Assembly: GCA_017427525.1 (NCBI GenBank)
Contig: JAFRSP010000044.1
Coordinates: 1-51,738, forward strand
DNA from: Clostridia bacterium
GTDB lineage: Bacteria > Bacillota > Clostridia > Oscillospirales > Feifaniaceae
Length of the DNA: 51,738 bases
Direction: 5' to 3'
Shown: piece after piece, positions 17,061 through 28,089 of the stretch
Position numbering within the stretch: position 1 is the first letter of the stretch
Layout: each line of letters begins with the position of its first letter
Notes under the pieces: model-generated
Database searches by the model: none
Told to the model about the DNA's origin: nothing
Seen by the model: the letters and a program-made list of their open reading frames with translations, nothing else
Made by a program: the position numbers and the translations under genes

Positions 17061-18386
17061 ATGGAACCTTGGATGATTGCAGTGATGTTTCTCCTGCTGG
17101 CGGCTGCCGCGATTCTTTCGCTGATCGCCCTGCTTGCGGCGCTGCGCAGCCGGCGCGAATTGCACGAGGAGCTTTCCCAACTGCGCGGGGAGCTGCTCTC
17201 CGGGATGCAGAGCGGCCTGTCGGGGGGGTTCTCCACCCTTTCTCAGTCTCAGCAGCAGGTGGGGCGGCAGCAGGATCTCCGCCTCTCTGAACTGACGGCC
17301 CAGACGGTGCGTTCGCAGGACAGTCTGCGGCAGGAGCTTTCGGAGCGCCTGCATGCCGTGGAGACACGGTTCGGAGGCTTTTCACAGCAAAACGAGCAGC
17401 AGCTGCAGGGGATCCGCACGATGGTTTCCCAGCAGCTGAACACCCTGCGCACCGAGAATGCCGCCCAGCTGGAGCAGATGCGCCAGACCGTGGATGAGAA
17501 GCTGCAAAAAACCCTGGAAGAGCGGCTGGGGCAGTCCTTTGCCGCGGTCAGCACCCGGCTGGAGCAGGTGCACCGCGGGCTGGGAGAGATGCAGAACCTG
17601 GCCGTCGGTGTGGGAGACCTGAAGCGGGCGCTCACCAATGTCAAAACAAGAGGCGTGTGGGGAGAGGCTTCGCTGGGGGGGATCCTGGAGCAGATCCTGA
17701 CGCCGGAGCAATACGAGAAAAACGTAGCCACGCGACCCGGTTCTCGGGAGGTTGTGGAGTTTGCCGTTCGCCTGCCGGGCGAAGAGCGGCCGGTTTGGCT
17801 GCCCATTGACGCGAAGTTTCCGCTCGACGCTTATAACGAACTGATCGAGGCTTCCGAGGGTGGAGACCGGCGTGCGATTGAGCAGGCGCAGGCGGCACTG
17901 CTGCGCCGGCTGGACGGCTTTGCAAAAGATGTGCACGATAAATATGTTTCACCGCCCGACACCACCGATTTCGCTATCCTCTATCTGCCGACCGAATCGC
18001 TGTATGCCGAGGTGGTGCGGCTGGGTGCGGTGGAACGCCTGCAGACACGGTACCGCGTCTCTCTGGCGGGGCCGACTACTATGGCGGCCCTGCTGAACAG
18101 TCTGCAAATGGGATTTCGCACGCTGGCCATTGAACGGCGCTCGGCCGAGGTTTGGACGCTGCTGGGCGCGGTGCGGACCGAATTCGACCGCTTCGGCGAG
18201 GTGCTCAGTAAGGCGCGTCAGCGCCTCTCGCAGGCCGACAGTGAGCTGGAGTTGCTGGTGGGACGGCGTTCCAACGCCATTGCCCGCCGTCTCCGCCAGG
18301 TGGAAAGTCTTCCCCAGGAGTTCTCCGGCCCTCTGCTGGAGCAGCCCGGGTTCTTTGAAGCAGAAGCGGAAGAAGAACGTGGCTGA
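17061..18386 (+). CDS. rmuC: DNA recombination protein RmuC
   Basis: A RmuC-family protein, thought to restrain recombination at short inverted repeats; its restriction-like core may be nucleolytic. There is one N-terminal membrane segment (about 4-26), then a coiled coil to about 170. The RmuC domain follows at about 175-420, with TRGVWGEASLGGILEQILTP, LPIDAKFPLDAY and SLAGPTTMAALLNSLQMGF. The 441-residue length is normal. GGAG lies upstream of the ATG and a good promoter is present. Confidence 0.95.
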   Translation: MEPWMIAVMFLLLAAAAILSLIALLAALRSRRELHEELSQLRGELLSGMQSGLSGGFSTLSQSQQQVGRQQDLRLSELTAQTVRSQDSLRQELSERLHAVETRFGGFSQQNEQQLQGIRTMVSQQLNTLRTENAAQLEQMRQTVDEKLQKTLEERLGQSFAAVSTRLEQVHRGLGEMQNLAVGVGDLKRALTNVKTRGVWGEASLGGILEQILTPEQYEKNVATRPGSREVVEFAVRLPGEERPVWLPIDAKFPLDAYNELIEASEGGDRRAIEQAQAALLRRLDGFAKDVHDKYVSPPDTTDFAILYLPTESLYAEVVRLGAVERLQTRYRVSLAGPTTMAALLNSLQMGFRTLAIERRSAEVWTLLGAVRTEFDRFGEVLSKARQRLSQADSELELLVGRRSNAIARRLRQVESLPQEFSGPLLEQPGFFEAEAEEERG

Positions 18387-18491
18387 AACACAGGGAACCG
18401 CCCTGCGCCCTGCTTCTGCGGAGAGAGGATCAAGCTGAAAAAGGGAATCAAAACCTCAAAATAAACCGGGGAAAAGAAAGGATGGACAACC

Positions 18492-19133
18492 ATGGATCAA
18501 AACCTTGCACGTGCACAAACCCTGCGGATGCAGCAGCTTGCAAAGGCGCTGGAGAAAAACAACATGGACGTGATCTGCCTTGAGAACAAGGAGCAGGTGG
18601 TTCCCACGCTCGAGGGCCTGATCGAAAAAGGAGCCAAGGTCTCGGTGGGAGGGTCGGCGACCCTCTTTGAAACAGGCGTGATCGACTGGCTGCGCAGCTA
18701 CGACTGTGAATTTCATGACCGCTACGCGCCCGGGCTGACCGGAGAGCAGGTCATGGAGGTTTTCCGCGCCGCCTTCACCGACGACGTCTATCTCACCTCG
18801 ACCAACGCCGTCACTGAGGCGGGTGAGCTGGTCAATGTGGACGCAAACGGAAACCGCGTGGCCGCCATGCTGTTCGGGCCCAAGAAGGTCATCGTCGTGA
18901 CGGGAATGAACAAGCTGGTGCGGGATGTTCCGGCGGCCTTTGCCCGCATTGAAGAGGTGGCGGCGCCGGCCAACGCCATCCGGCTTGGGCGCAAGACCCC
19001 CTGCACCGAGACCGGAAGATGCATGCACTGCAAGTCGGAAGACGCCATCTGCCGAAAGGCGACCATTCTGGCGTCGCAGCAGGGTAAAGGGCGCGTCACC
19101 GTGATTCTGGTGGCCGAGAAGCTGGGCTACTGA
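18492..19133 (+). CDS. LUD-domain (LutC-like) protein
   Basis: A 213-residue LUD-domain protein (DUF162). The domain holds VSVGGSATLFETGV, DVYLTSTNAVTEAGELVNVDA and GMNKLVRD. A Cys-rich C-terminal stretch (CTETGRCMHCKSEDAIC, about 175-190) could bind a metal or cluster. Relatives take part in L-lactate oxidation (LutC), but lutA and lutB are absent, so the role is open. AAAGGATGG precedes the ATG. It probably follows rmuC in one transcript, as the 105-base gap has no clear promoter. Confidence 0.87.
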   Translation: MDQNLARAQTLRMQQLAKALEKNNMDVICLENKEQVVPTLEGLIEKGAKVSVGGSATLFETGVIDWLRSYDCEFHDRYAPGLTGEQVMEVFRAAFTDDVYLTSTNAVTEAGELVNVDANGNRVAAMLFGPKKVIVVTGMNKLVRDVPAAFARIEEVAAPANAIRLGRKTPCTETGRCMHCKSEDAICRKATILASQQGKGRVTVILVAEKLGY

Positions 19134-19193
19134 CCCTCTGTGCGGAAACTGCAGAGATCCTGCCGACGCAGGCCATGCCGCAGACCAAGCAAA

Positions 19194-19232
19194 AAAGACC
19201 GTCTTCGCCTAAAATGCGAAGACGGTCTTTTG
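19194..19232. terminator. Bidirectional terminator between the LUD gene and nifJ
   Basis: A perfect 15-bp stem, AAAGACCGTCTTCGC with GCGAAGACGGTCTTT, loop CTAAAAT, with A and T runs on either side. It lies between convergent genes. Confidence 0.93.
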
Positions 19233-19254
19233 GTTTTTTGGGGAACGTGATGGA

Positions 19255-22833
<3,579 letters not shown>

Positions 22834-22922
22834 TCTGAATATCCTCCTTGGAGAAGTGTGTAATTTGTTTGGCTAAAATGCCGAAATACACGCAAGTTTT
22901 TAGTGAAAAATGCGACAAGTTT

Positions 22923-22951
22923 AGGATATCACAAAAAAAGATGCGATGCAA
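22923..22951 (-). promoter_or_regulatory. Possible promoter for nifJ
   Basis: On the minus strand, TTGCAT (22946-22951) and TATCCT (22923-22928) are 17 bases apart, just after the terminator of the upstream gene. It would give a leader of about 80 bases. No clear Rex-type operator was seen. Confidence 0.4.
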
Positions 22952-22952
22952 T

Positions 22953-22978
22953 AAAAAAACCGCCCAAAAAGGGCGGAT
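22953..22978 (-). terminator. Terminator of the small membrane-protein gene
   Basis: On the minus strand, CCGCCC-TTTTT-GGGCGG is followed by seven T residues. It closes the 23049-23312 gene, so nifJ needs its own promoter. Confidence 0.88.
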
Positions 22979-23048
22979 TTCAGAGGCGGACATTTGTGCG
23001 CTATTGAAAAACGAATCTCCGCACAGGGAGGTCTTGCAGGATAGAAAG

Positions 23049-23312
23049 TCAAAATAGCAGGGCAAGAAGATATCCGATCCCCAGCAGGCAGGCGGAAGCC
23101 GCAAAGAGGAGCAGGATCCGCAGCAGAAACCGTTTTCGGAAAAGAGGAGCGGGGCGATTTGAGGAAGAGGCGGCGATCAGGCGATGGGCTTCGGCTGCCA
23201 GATCGGCGTCGTTCGCCTGAACCGAGGGGTTCACGATGAAGATGGCCTCTTCAAAATAGTCGCTGCCGGTATCGCGCACCACGATGACCTGCTTGTTGAG
23301 TCCCCGAATCAC
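23049..23312 (-). CDS. Small membrane protein, unknown
   Basis: An 87-residue protein with no family I can name. The N-terminal half is soluble (start MIRGLNKQVIVVRDTG, then EEAIFIVNP) and the C-terminus is one hydrophobic segment at about 66-86, after the basic stretch RKRF. This suggests a tail-anchored protein with its N-terminus in the cytoplasm. The start is GTG with AAGGAGG nine bases ahead. It has its own terminator, so it is a real transcription unit between nifJ and nth. Confidence 0.75.
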   Translation of the reverse strand: MIRGLNKQVIVVRDTGSDYFEEAIFIVNPSVQANDADLAAEAHRLIAASSSNRPAPLFRKRFLLRILLLFAASACLLGIGYLLALLF

Positions 23313-23679
23313 AGCCTTTCGCCTCCTTGCCGAATCAAAAGAAAATCAAAGTCGAAGCGTCGGAAGGCGACGCTGAAACGAGATCTGCAAGTCGGCGCTG
23401 CGGTAAAGTGTTCGCAGCACAGATTGCCGACGCGTGAAAAAAAGGACTTGAAGAACGGCCCTTTCTCTGCACGGATAGTTTGGGCAGAGAGCGACGGCAT
23501 TATTCGTGCAAAAAATGTCTGCTTGGGCGGGGATCGCAAAAGAAAACAGGCAGAAGACAAGTCTTTCCTTCAGAGAGATTCGCCGAAGCAGAACCCTGTC
23601 TGCTTGCAAGAACGGGGAAAATGCGATAGAATAAGGAGCGGAAAAGCTCGAAATCGGGCGAAATGGGGGGGATTTTGCG
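23313..23679. other. 367-base intergenic region with tandem hairpins
   Basis: The region separates divergent genes. Two hairpins sit side by side: AGCGTCG/CGACGCT (23356-23374) and a two-part stem, GTCGGC plus GCTGCG with CGCAGC plus GCCGAC (23391-23431). Neither has a T run on the strand that would make it a terminator for a neighbour. They could lie in the leader of the minus-strand small gene. No gene was seen. Confidence 0.5.
23604..23632 (+). promoter_or_regulatory. Promoter for nth
   Basis: TTGCAA (23604-23609) and TAGAAT (23627-23632) with 17-base spacing, about 47 bases before the nth start. Confidence 0.6.
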
Positions 23680-24339
23680 ATGCCGAAGAACAGGCTGCAG
23701 GAGGAGCGGCGCGCGCGCGCAGAGGCTGTGGCGGAGGCGTTGGAGCAACGCTATCCCGATGCGCTGTGCAGCTTGTCCTATCGCAAGGACTATGAACTGA
23801 TGATCTCGGTGCGGCTTTCGGCACAGTGCACGGATGCAAGGGTCAACATCGTCACCGAGACGCTGTTTGAGAAATATCCCACGCTGGAAAGCTTTGCGCA
23901 GGCCGACCTTGCGGAGCTGCAGGAGGCGGTGCGGCCCTGTGGATTCTACAAGGTGAAGGGCTCGGATATTAAAGAGGCCTGCCGTCTGCTGATCGAGCGG
24001 CACGGCGGACGGGTGCCGAACTCCATGGAAGAGCTTCTGGCGCTGCCCGGCGTCGGCCGGAAAACGGCCAATCTGCTGATGGGAGATCTCTTCGGACAGC
24101 AGGGCGCCGTTGTGGCAGACACCCACTGCATCCGCATCGCCGGCCGCCTTGGGCTGGTGGACAGCAAGGAGCCGGAAAAGGTGGAAGTGCAGCTTCGGGA
24201 GGTGGTGGACCCTGCGAAGAGCAACGATCTGTGCCATCGCTTCGTCCTGTTCGGCAGAGAGGTCTGCAAGGCGAGAAAGCCGGCCTGCGGGAGCTGCCCG
24301 CTGGCGGAGCTCTGTCCCAGTCGGCAGGAGCAGTCATGA
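23680..24339 (+). CDS. nth: Endonuclease III
   Basis: A bifunctional DNA glycosylase/AP lyase that removes oxidised pyrimidines. The helix-hairpin-helix LPGVGRKTANLL (about 125-136) holds the catalytic Lys, and the catalytic Asp is in VVADTHCIRIAGRLGL. The C-terminal iron-sulfur loop CKARKPACGSCPLAELC fits the C-x6-C-x2-C-x5-C rule. The 219-residue length is normal. It is a single-gene unit with its own promoter and a shared terminator downstream. Confidence 0.97.
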   Translation: MPKNRLQEERRARAEAVAEALEQRYPDALCSLSYRKDYELMISVRLSAQCTDARVNIVTETLFEKYPTLESFAQADLAELQEAVRPCGFYKVKGSDIKEACRLLIERHGGRVPNSMEELLALPGVGRKTANLLMGDLFGQQGAVVADTHCIRIAGRLGLVDSKEPEKVEVQLREVVDPAKSNDLCHRFVLFGREVCKARKPACGSCPLAELCPSRQEQS

Positions 24340-24377
24340 CAAAAGCATCCCGCCCTGCCGCGGGATAAAAAAGAACG

Positions 24378-24431
24378 GCTCCGTTGCTTCGGACAATGGA
24401 CTTCCAAATGCCCATTGCACTGCAGCGGAGC
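24378..24431. repeat. Long imperfect inverted repeat between nth and the ABC operon
   Basis: GCTCCGTTGC (24378-24387) pairs with GCAGCGGAGC (24422-24431) with one G-U, and inside it CAATGG (24394-24399) pairs with CCATTG (24412-24417). There is no T run. A second hairpin, ATCCCGC/GCGGGAT, lies just upstream. The role is unknown. Confidence 0.5.
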
Positions 24432-24551
24432 GGCTCGATTCGGAGCATACCCTATCAAGATTGGAACATCAATTCCGGAAAGGGCCTTTTTCTTCCGCCG
24501 TGTATGCGGATTTTTCCAGGCCCTGCAGCCGCGCGGCGGGAAATGAATCAG

Positions 24552-24592
24552 AAAAAGAGGAGAGAAGAAGGATTCCTTCTCTCCTCTTTTTT
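24552..24592. terminator. Bidirectional terminator between nth and the cysteine ABC operon
   Basis: A 16-bp stem AAAAAGAGGAGAGAAG/CTTCTCTCCTCTTTTT with an eight-base loop. It serves both convergent units. Confidence 0.9.
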
Positions 24593-24606
24593 GCTGCTTT
24601 GGAGGA

Positions 24607-25473
24607 TTACTGCACCACGCCGCCCTCCACGACCAGGCTGTCTTCATAGTCCAGACCGTAGGTGTCGACCAGGGTGGCCTCATAGTCGGCATGGAAGAAT
24701 TGCTCTTCGCCAAGGCTCTTGATTTCCTCGTTCAACCAATCGAGAAGCGAGGTGTTTCCCTTTGAAACGGCGGGGGCGATGGTGTCTTGGCTGCCGAGAG
24801 AGGGGATTCCCACAGTGTAGCCCTCGTTTTGCAGGGCAAAGGCGATCACCTCGGTGTTGTCGTTCGCCCAGGCGACGGCGTTTCCGTTTTCCAGGGCATT
24901 TTTCGCGGTGGCGTAAGAATCATATTTCTGAAGCGGGATCTCGGGGTTGTTTTTGATGAGATAGGTCTCGGCGGTGGTTCCGGAAATCACGATGATGGAA
25001 TCGTTTGGATCCCAGTTGTCAAGACTGTCGATCACGCGGCTGTCGGGAGAGACCACGCCGAGTGCGACGTTCATGTAGGGAAGAGCAAAATCCACTTCCT
25101 CGGCGCGCTCAGGGGTTACGGTAAAGTTCGCAAGAATGATATCGACCTTTCCGGTCTGGAGGTATTCGATACGGTTGGCGGCTTCGGTGGAGACGTATTC
25201 CACCTTTACCCCGAGGTCTTTTGCGATACGGTCGGCAAAGTATACGTCGTAGCCCTGATATTCGCCGTTTTCATCCACATATCCAAAGGGGTTTTTGTCG
25301 GAAAACACGCCGATTCGAACGGTACCGCTCTCCTGAATGTCCGAAAGGGAGCGGTAAATGGTATCCTCCACCGGTTCGGCGTTGCTTTCGTTGTCGGAGG
25401 AGCTGCAGGCTGTGAACGCAAACACCAGGGTCAGTATAGTGAGAAGGACAAGAGCTTTTCGAATGTATTTCAT
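24607..25473 (-). CDS. Cysteine-type ABC transporter substrate-binding lipoprotein (CjaA-like)
   Basis: A family 3 solute-binding protein of an amino-acid importer. The lipobox FTAC puts the lipidated Cys at residue 23. The pattern closely follows CjaA-type cysteine-binding proteins as I remember them: FGYVDENGEYQGYDVYFADRI, VDIILANFTVTPERAEEVDF, then PYMNVALGVV, EEQFFHADYEATL and a C-terminal VVEGG. Length is 288 residues. It is the last gene of the operon, 29 bases after the ATPase. Substrate is inferred from family similarity and from the Cys-rich leader ORF of the operon. Confidence 0.9.
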   Translation of the reverse strand: MKYIRKALVLLTILTLVFAFTACSSSDNESNAEPVEDTIYRSLSDIQESGTVRIGVFSDKNPFGYVDENGEYQGYDVYFADRIAKDLGVKVEYVSTEAANRIEYLQTGKVDIILANFTVTPERAEEVDFALPYMNVALGVVSPDSRVIDSLDNWDPNDSIIVISGTTAETYLIKNNPEIPLQKYDSYATAKNALENGNAVAWANDNTEVIAFALQNEGYTVGIPSLGSQDTIAPAVSKGNTSLLDWLNEEIKSLGEEQFFHADYEATLVDTYGLDYEDSLVVEGGVVQ

Positions 25474-25502
25474 AAGAATCTCCTTTCGGCACAGTGGCCA
25501 GA

Positions 25503-26276
25503 TCAGTTTTGGGATTGTGGCTGTTCGAGACGTTTTCGTTCAAAGGTAAAGGTTTGCAGAAATTTTTTCGCCCGTTCTGTTTTGGGAGAATCAAAGAATT
25601 CTTCGGGCGTGCCCTCCTCTTGGATCCTTCCCGCTTCGAGCAGGATGATCCGGTCGGCCACGGCCCGTGCGAATTGCATCTCATGGGTGACGATCAGCAT
25701 GGTCTTTCCCTGATCGGCAAGACGTAAGATCACGTCCAGGACCTCCCGCACCATCTCGGGGTCGAGCGCTGCGGTCACCTCGTCGAACAGCAGGATCTCC
25801 GGATGCATGCACAGCGCCCGCACGATGGCGACACGCTGCTTTTGTCCGCCGGAGAGCTGCCGGGGGTAGCTTGCCGCTTTTTCCTCCAGACCCACGCGGG
25901 CGAGAAGGGCCATCGCCTCTTTGGAAGCATCCTCTCTGGAACGCTTCTGCACCTTCATCGGGGCGAGGACGATATTCTCCAGCACGGTCAGATGGGGAAA
26001 CAGATCATAGCTCTGAAAGACCATTCCGATTTTTTGACGCAGCTCGGTCAGATTTTTGCTGCTCTTTGAAACAAGTTCGCCATGCAGCCGGATTTCACCG
26101 CCCTGGATCTCCTCCAGGGCGTTCATACATCGCAGCAGCGTACTTTTCCCGCATCCGCTGGGGCCGACGATCACCACGACCTCTCCTTCATGCACGGTCA
26201 GGCTCAGATCATCTAAAACGAGAAGCTCGTCGAACCGTTTTGTGAGATGCGAAAGGGTTAAAATGGGGTTCGACAC
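25503..26276 (-). CDS. Polar amino-acid ABC transporter ATPase
   Basis: The ATP-hydrolysing subunit of the importer. It has Walker A in VGPSGCGKSTLLRC (about 38-51), the Q-loop in MVFQSYDLFPHLTV, signature LSGGQKQRVAIVRAL, Walker B ILLFDEVTAALDPE and the switch His in IVTHEMQFA. The start was set at GTG 26276, which has GGAGGTGA upstream overlapping the permease stop; the longer open frame would overlap the permease by 56 bases and lacks family similarity. Length is 257 residues, typical of GlnQ-type subunits. Confidence 0.95.
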   Translation of the reverse strand: MSNPILTLSHLTKRFDELLVLDDLSLTVHEGEVVVIVGPSGCGKSTLLRCMNALEEIQGGEIRLHGELVSKSSKNLTELRQKIGMVFQSYDLFPHLTVLENIVLAPMKVQKRSREDASKEAMALLARVGLEEKAASYPRQLSGGQKQRVAIVRALCMHPEILLFDEVTAALDPEMVREVLDVILRLADQGKTMLIVTHEMQFARAVADRIILLEAGRIQEEGTPEEFFDSPKTERAKKFLQTFTFERKRLEQPQSQN

Positions 26277-26280
26277 CGGC

Positions 26281-26955
26281 TCACCTCCATCGTCTTTCAA
26301 GATATTTTGCAAGCAGGCTGATCGGCCAGCAGGCAAAGAAATACAGGAGCAACACGGTCAGGTAGATACCAAAAGCCGCATTAGGACTGCTCATGCGATT
26401 TGCCTCGATGATTTGCTGCGCGACCTTGAGCACCTCCACCACCCCGATCATGAGCACCAAACTGGTGGTCTTGATCATGCGGGTGATGAGATTGATCGAG
26501 AGGGGAATCAGCCTGCGCACAGCCTGAGGCAGCACGACAAAGAAATAAGATTGCCTCTTCGAGAGGCCGAGGGCGGCCGCGCTTTCATATTGATGCGCCG
26601 GAATGCTGGTCAAGGCGCCGCGCACCAGATCGCTCATCTCCGCCGTGCCCCACAGGGAGAAGACGATCACAGAAGAGAGCTCGCCGGAAAGATTCCAGCC
26701 AAAGGCCCGTGTGGTTCCGAAATACACAAGGAAGAGCAGCACCATCTGGGGCATGATACGGATAAACTCCAGGTATAACCGAAGGATCGCCCGGCTGAGG
26801 GGATTCTTCCAGGTCATGAGAATGCCGAGCAGGGTGCCGAGGAGCAGACTGATCGCGACCGAGACCAGGCTGATTTTGAGCGCAACGCCCAACCCCCCCA
26901 GAATACGAGCGAAATTTTTTCCCTTGAGGAGCACGCTAAGTCCCAAATCCGGCAT
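26281..26955 (-). CDS. Polar amino-acid ABC transporter permease (second)
   Basis: A membrane subunit of the HisMQ type, 224 residues with about five membrane segments. The EAA-type loop is in YESAAALGLSKRQSYFFVVLPQA (about 122-144). GGAGG precedes the ATG. It overlaps the preceding permease gene by 20 bases, which implies tight coupling. Two different permease genes point to a heterodimeric channel. Confidence 0.94.
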   Translation of the reverse strand: MPDLGLSVLLKGKNFARILGGLGVALKISLVSVAISLLLGTLLGILMTWKNPLSRAILRLYLEFIRIMPQMVLLFLVYFGTTRAFGWNLSGELSSVIVFSLWGTAEMSDLVRGALTSIPAHQYESAAALGLSKRQSYFFVVLPQAVRRLIPLSINLITRMIKTTSLVLMIGVVEVLKVAQQIIEANRMSSPNAAFGIYLTVLLLYFFACWPISLLAKYLERRWR

Positions 26956-27595
26956 GGCGGGTCCTCCTCTCCAAAAGGGTTCCGAGCAGCGAAATGGGAA
27001 GCAGGATCAGCAAATAGAAGACCACGAGCAGAAACAGACTCTCTGTGGTTTTGTAATACAGTCCGATCAGATCCTTGGCCGTGAACATCAAATCCATCAA
27101 GCTGATGGCGGAAAACACGCTGGTTTCCTTCAGGAGAAAAATCACATTGGCCACAAAGGCGGGCACGCTGACCGAAAAGGCCTGAGGGAAGATCACATAC
27201 CGCAGCGTCTGCCCCCTGCTCAGGCCGAGACTGTAGGCGCTCTCCTCCTGGATGATATCGATGGCCTCCACCCCGCTTCGGAAGGCCTCCGCCATATAGC
27301 TTCCTCCGAGGAAGGCCAGACCGGCGATTCCGCAGGCGACGGCGTTGGTGGGCACCCCGATTTTTGGAAGGCCATAATAGAGGAAGAAGAGCTGCACCAG
27401 CAGAGGAGTGTTTCGACTGAGCTCAATGTAGGCAGAAACAAGCTGCCGAAACACAGGGATTCGGCTGCGCTGCACCGCAGTGCAAAACAGCCCAATCAGA
27501 ATCGCAGCTGCGATGCCCAGCAGACCGATACGGACGGTCAGCCCGGCAGCTTTGCGATAGAGGGGAAGATACTGACGAATCACGGTCCAGTTCAA
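26936..27595 (-). CDS. Polar amino-acid ABC transporter permease (first)
   Basis: The first structural gene of the operon, 219 residues with about five membrane segments. The family motif SRNTPLLVQLFFLYYGLP is near 58, and the EAA loop is in EESAYSLGLSRGQTLRYVIFPQA. The start is TTG at 27595 with AAGGAG eight bases ahead; an ATG 46 codons upstream would put the protein start almost in the leader terminator and add a sequence with no family match. Expression is probably set by the leader attenuator at 27732-27960. Confidence 0.93.
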   Translation of the reverse strand: MNWTVIRQYLPLYRKAAGLTVRIGLLGIAAAILIGLFCTAVQRSRIPVFRQLVSAYIELSRNTPLLVQLFFLYYGLPKIGVPTNAVACGIAGLAFLGGSYMAEAFRSGVEAIDIIQEESAYSLGLSRGQTLRYVIFPQAFSVSVPAFVANVIFLLKETSVFSAISLMDLMFTAKDLIGLYYKTTESLFLLVVFYLLILLPISLLGTLLERRTRHAGFGT

Positions 27596-27731
27596 GAGAG
27601 CGGCTCCTTTCTGCGAGATTGTCGTGGGTTGGGGTTCAAACGTACGGGTCAGTCGTCCCGCCCCGAGCCGCGGGAGTCGAAAAAGCGGTCCTTTGCGGTT
27701 CTCCACAGAGAGTTTTCGGGAAATTAACCGC

Positions 27732-27766
27732 AAAAAAAGCCCGAGAGCAAGATGAAGCTCTCGGGC
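27732..27766 (-). terminator. Intrinsic terminator inside the ABC operon leader
   Basis: On the minus strand, GCCCGAGAGC pairs perfectly with GCTCTCGGGC (10 bp, eight-base loop), followed by seven T residues. It lies upstream of the structural genes, so it must be an attenuator or the end of a short RNA. Confidence 0.93.
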
Positions 27767-27792
27767 AGATAACAGTCGGAACGCAGAAAAAC

Positions 27793-27921
27793 CTAATTCG
27801 GCAATTCAGCACAGCACAAACACGAATGCTTGAGCGCCCCGGCCACAATACAAACCCGGGAGTTCAGCATCCGACAACACATGCAGGGATATTCCGTTTT
27901 GAAGGGGAGGAAACCGATCAT
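27793..27921 (-). CDS. Cys-rich leader peptide of the cysteine ABC operon
   Basis: A 42-codon ORF between the promoter and the attenuator. Cys codons are at 13, 15, 16, 24, 34, 36 and 37, giving the clusters CMCC and CLCC; 17 percent Cys against about 1 percent in normal proteins. A ribosome site core (GAAGG) lies eight bases before the ATG, within the palindrome AAGGCCTT. The TAG stop is 26 bases before the terminator stem. The peptide itself has no recognisable domain; its job is probably to sense charged tRNA-Cys as it is translated. It is too short for standard gene calling. Confidence 0.72.
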   Translation of the reverse strand: MIGFLPFKTEYPCMCCRMLNSRVCIVAGALKHSCLCCAELPN

Positions 27922-27966
27922 TTCCAAGGCCTTCTTTCGAATGATTTGATCAAACAAAGTGATATC

Positions 27967-27995
27967 ATGTTACACCTATTGGTTTACTCTGTCAA
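27967..27995 (-). promoter_or_regulatory. Strong promoter of the cysteine ABC operon leader
   Basis: On the minus strand, a perfect -35 TTGACA (27990-27995) and -10 TAACAT (27967-27972) with 17-base spacing. The spacer holds ACCTATT (27974-27980, plus strand), which recurs in the divergent rrf2-gene promoter at 28034-28040. Confidence 0.82.
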
Positions 27996-28026
27996 TATAT
28001 TCTTCAAAAAAACTTATGTGAAAAAC

Positions 28027-28059
28027 TTGCGCAACCTATTTACCCTGGAGTATAATAGG
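28027..28059 (+). promoter_or_regulatory. Promoter and possible operator of the Rrf2 gene
   Basis: TTGCGC (28027-28032) and a perfect TATAAT (28051-28056), 18 bases apart. An inverted repeat CCTATT (28035-28040) with AATAGG (28054-28059) straddles the -10 box and could be an autoregulatory site. The motif ACCTATT is shared with the divergent promoter. Confidence 0.65.
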
Positions 28060-28089
28060 CCAAAAGACGACAGGCGGAGGGGATGTACT

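Larger units (their letters stand above)
27732..27960 (-). promoter_or_regulatory. Transcription attenuator leader of the cysteine ABC operon
   Basis: The predicted leader RNA starts near 27960 and ends at an intrinsic terminator (27732-27766), 137 bases before the first structural gene. It holds a Cys-rich leader ORF (27793-27921). Seen pairings: GTCGGA (27870-27875) with TCCGAC (27775-27780), and the terminator stem. An alternative pairing joins CTCCCGGG (27855-27862, inside the ORF) with CCCGAGAG (27758-27765, the 5' terminator arm), 7 of 8 pairs, which would block termination. A ribosome held at the first Cys cluster would leave that segment just exposed. T-box, SAM and lysine riboswitch signatures were not seen. 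Confidence 0.7.

Noticed and set aside
27732-27960. ABC operon leader as a T-box, SAM or lysine riboswitch, or 6S RNA
   Set aside because: The T-box core, the SAM and lysine consensus segments and a clear 6S open-bubble fold were not found. The Cys-rich reading frame explains the terminator and operon context better, although a 6S-like RNA is not formally excluded.
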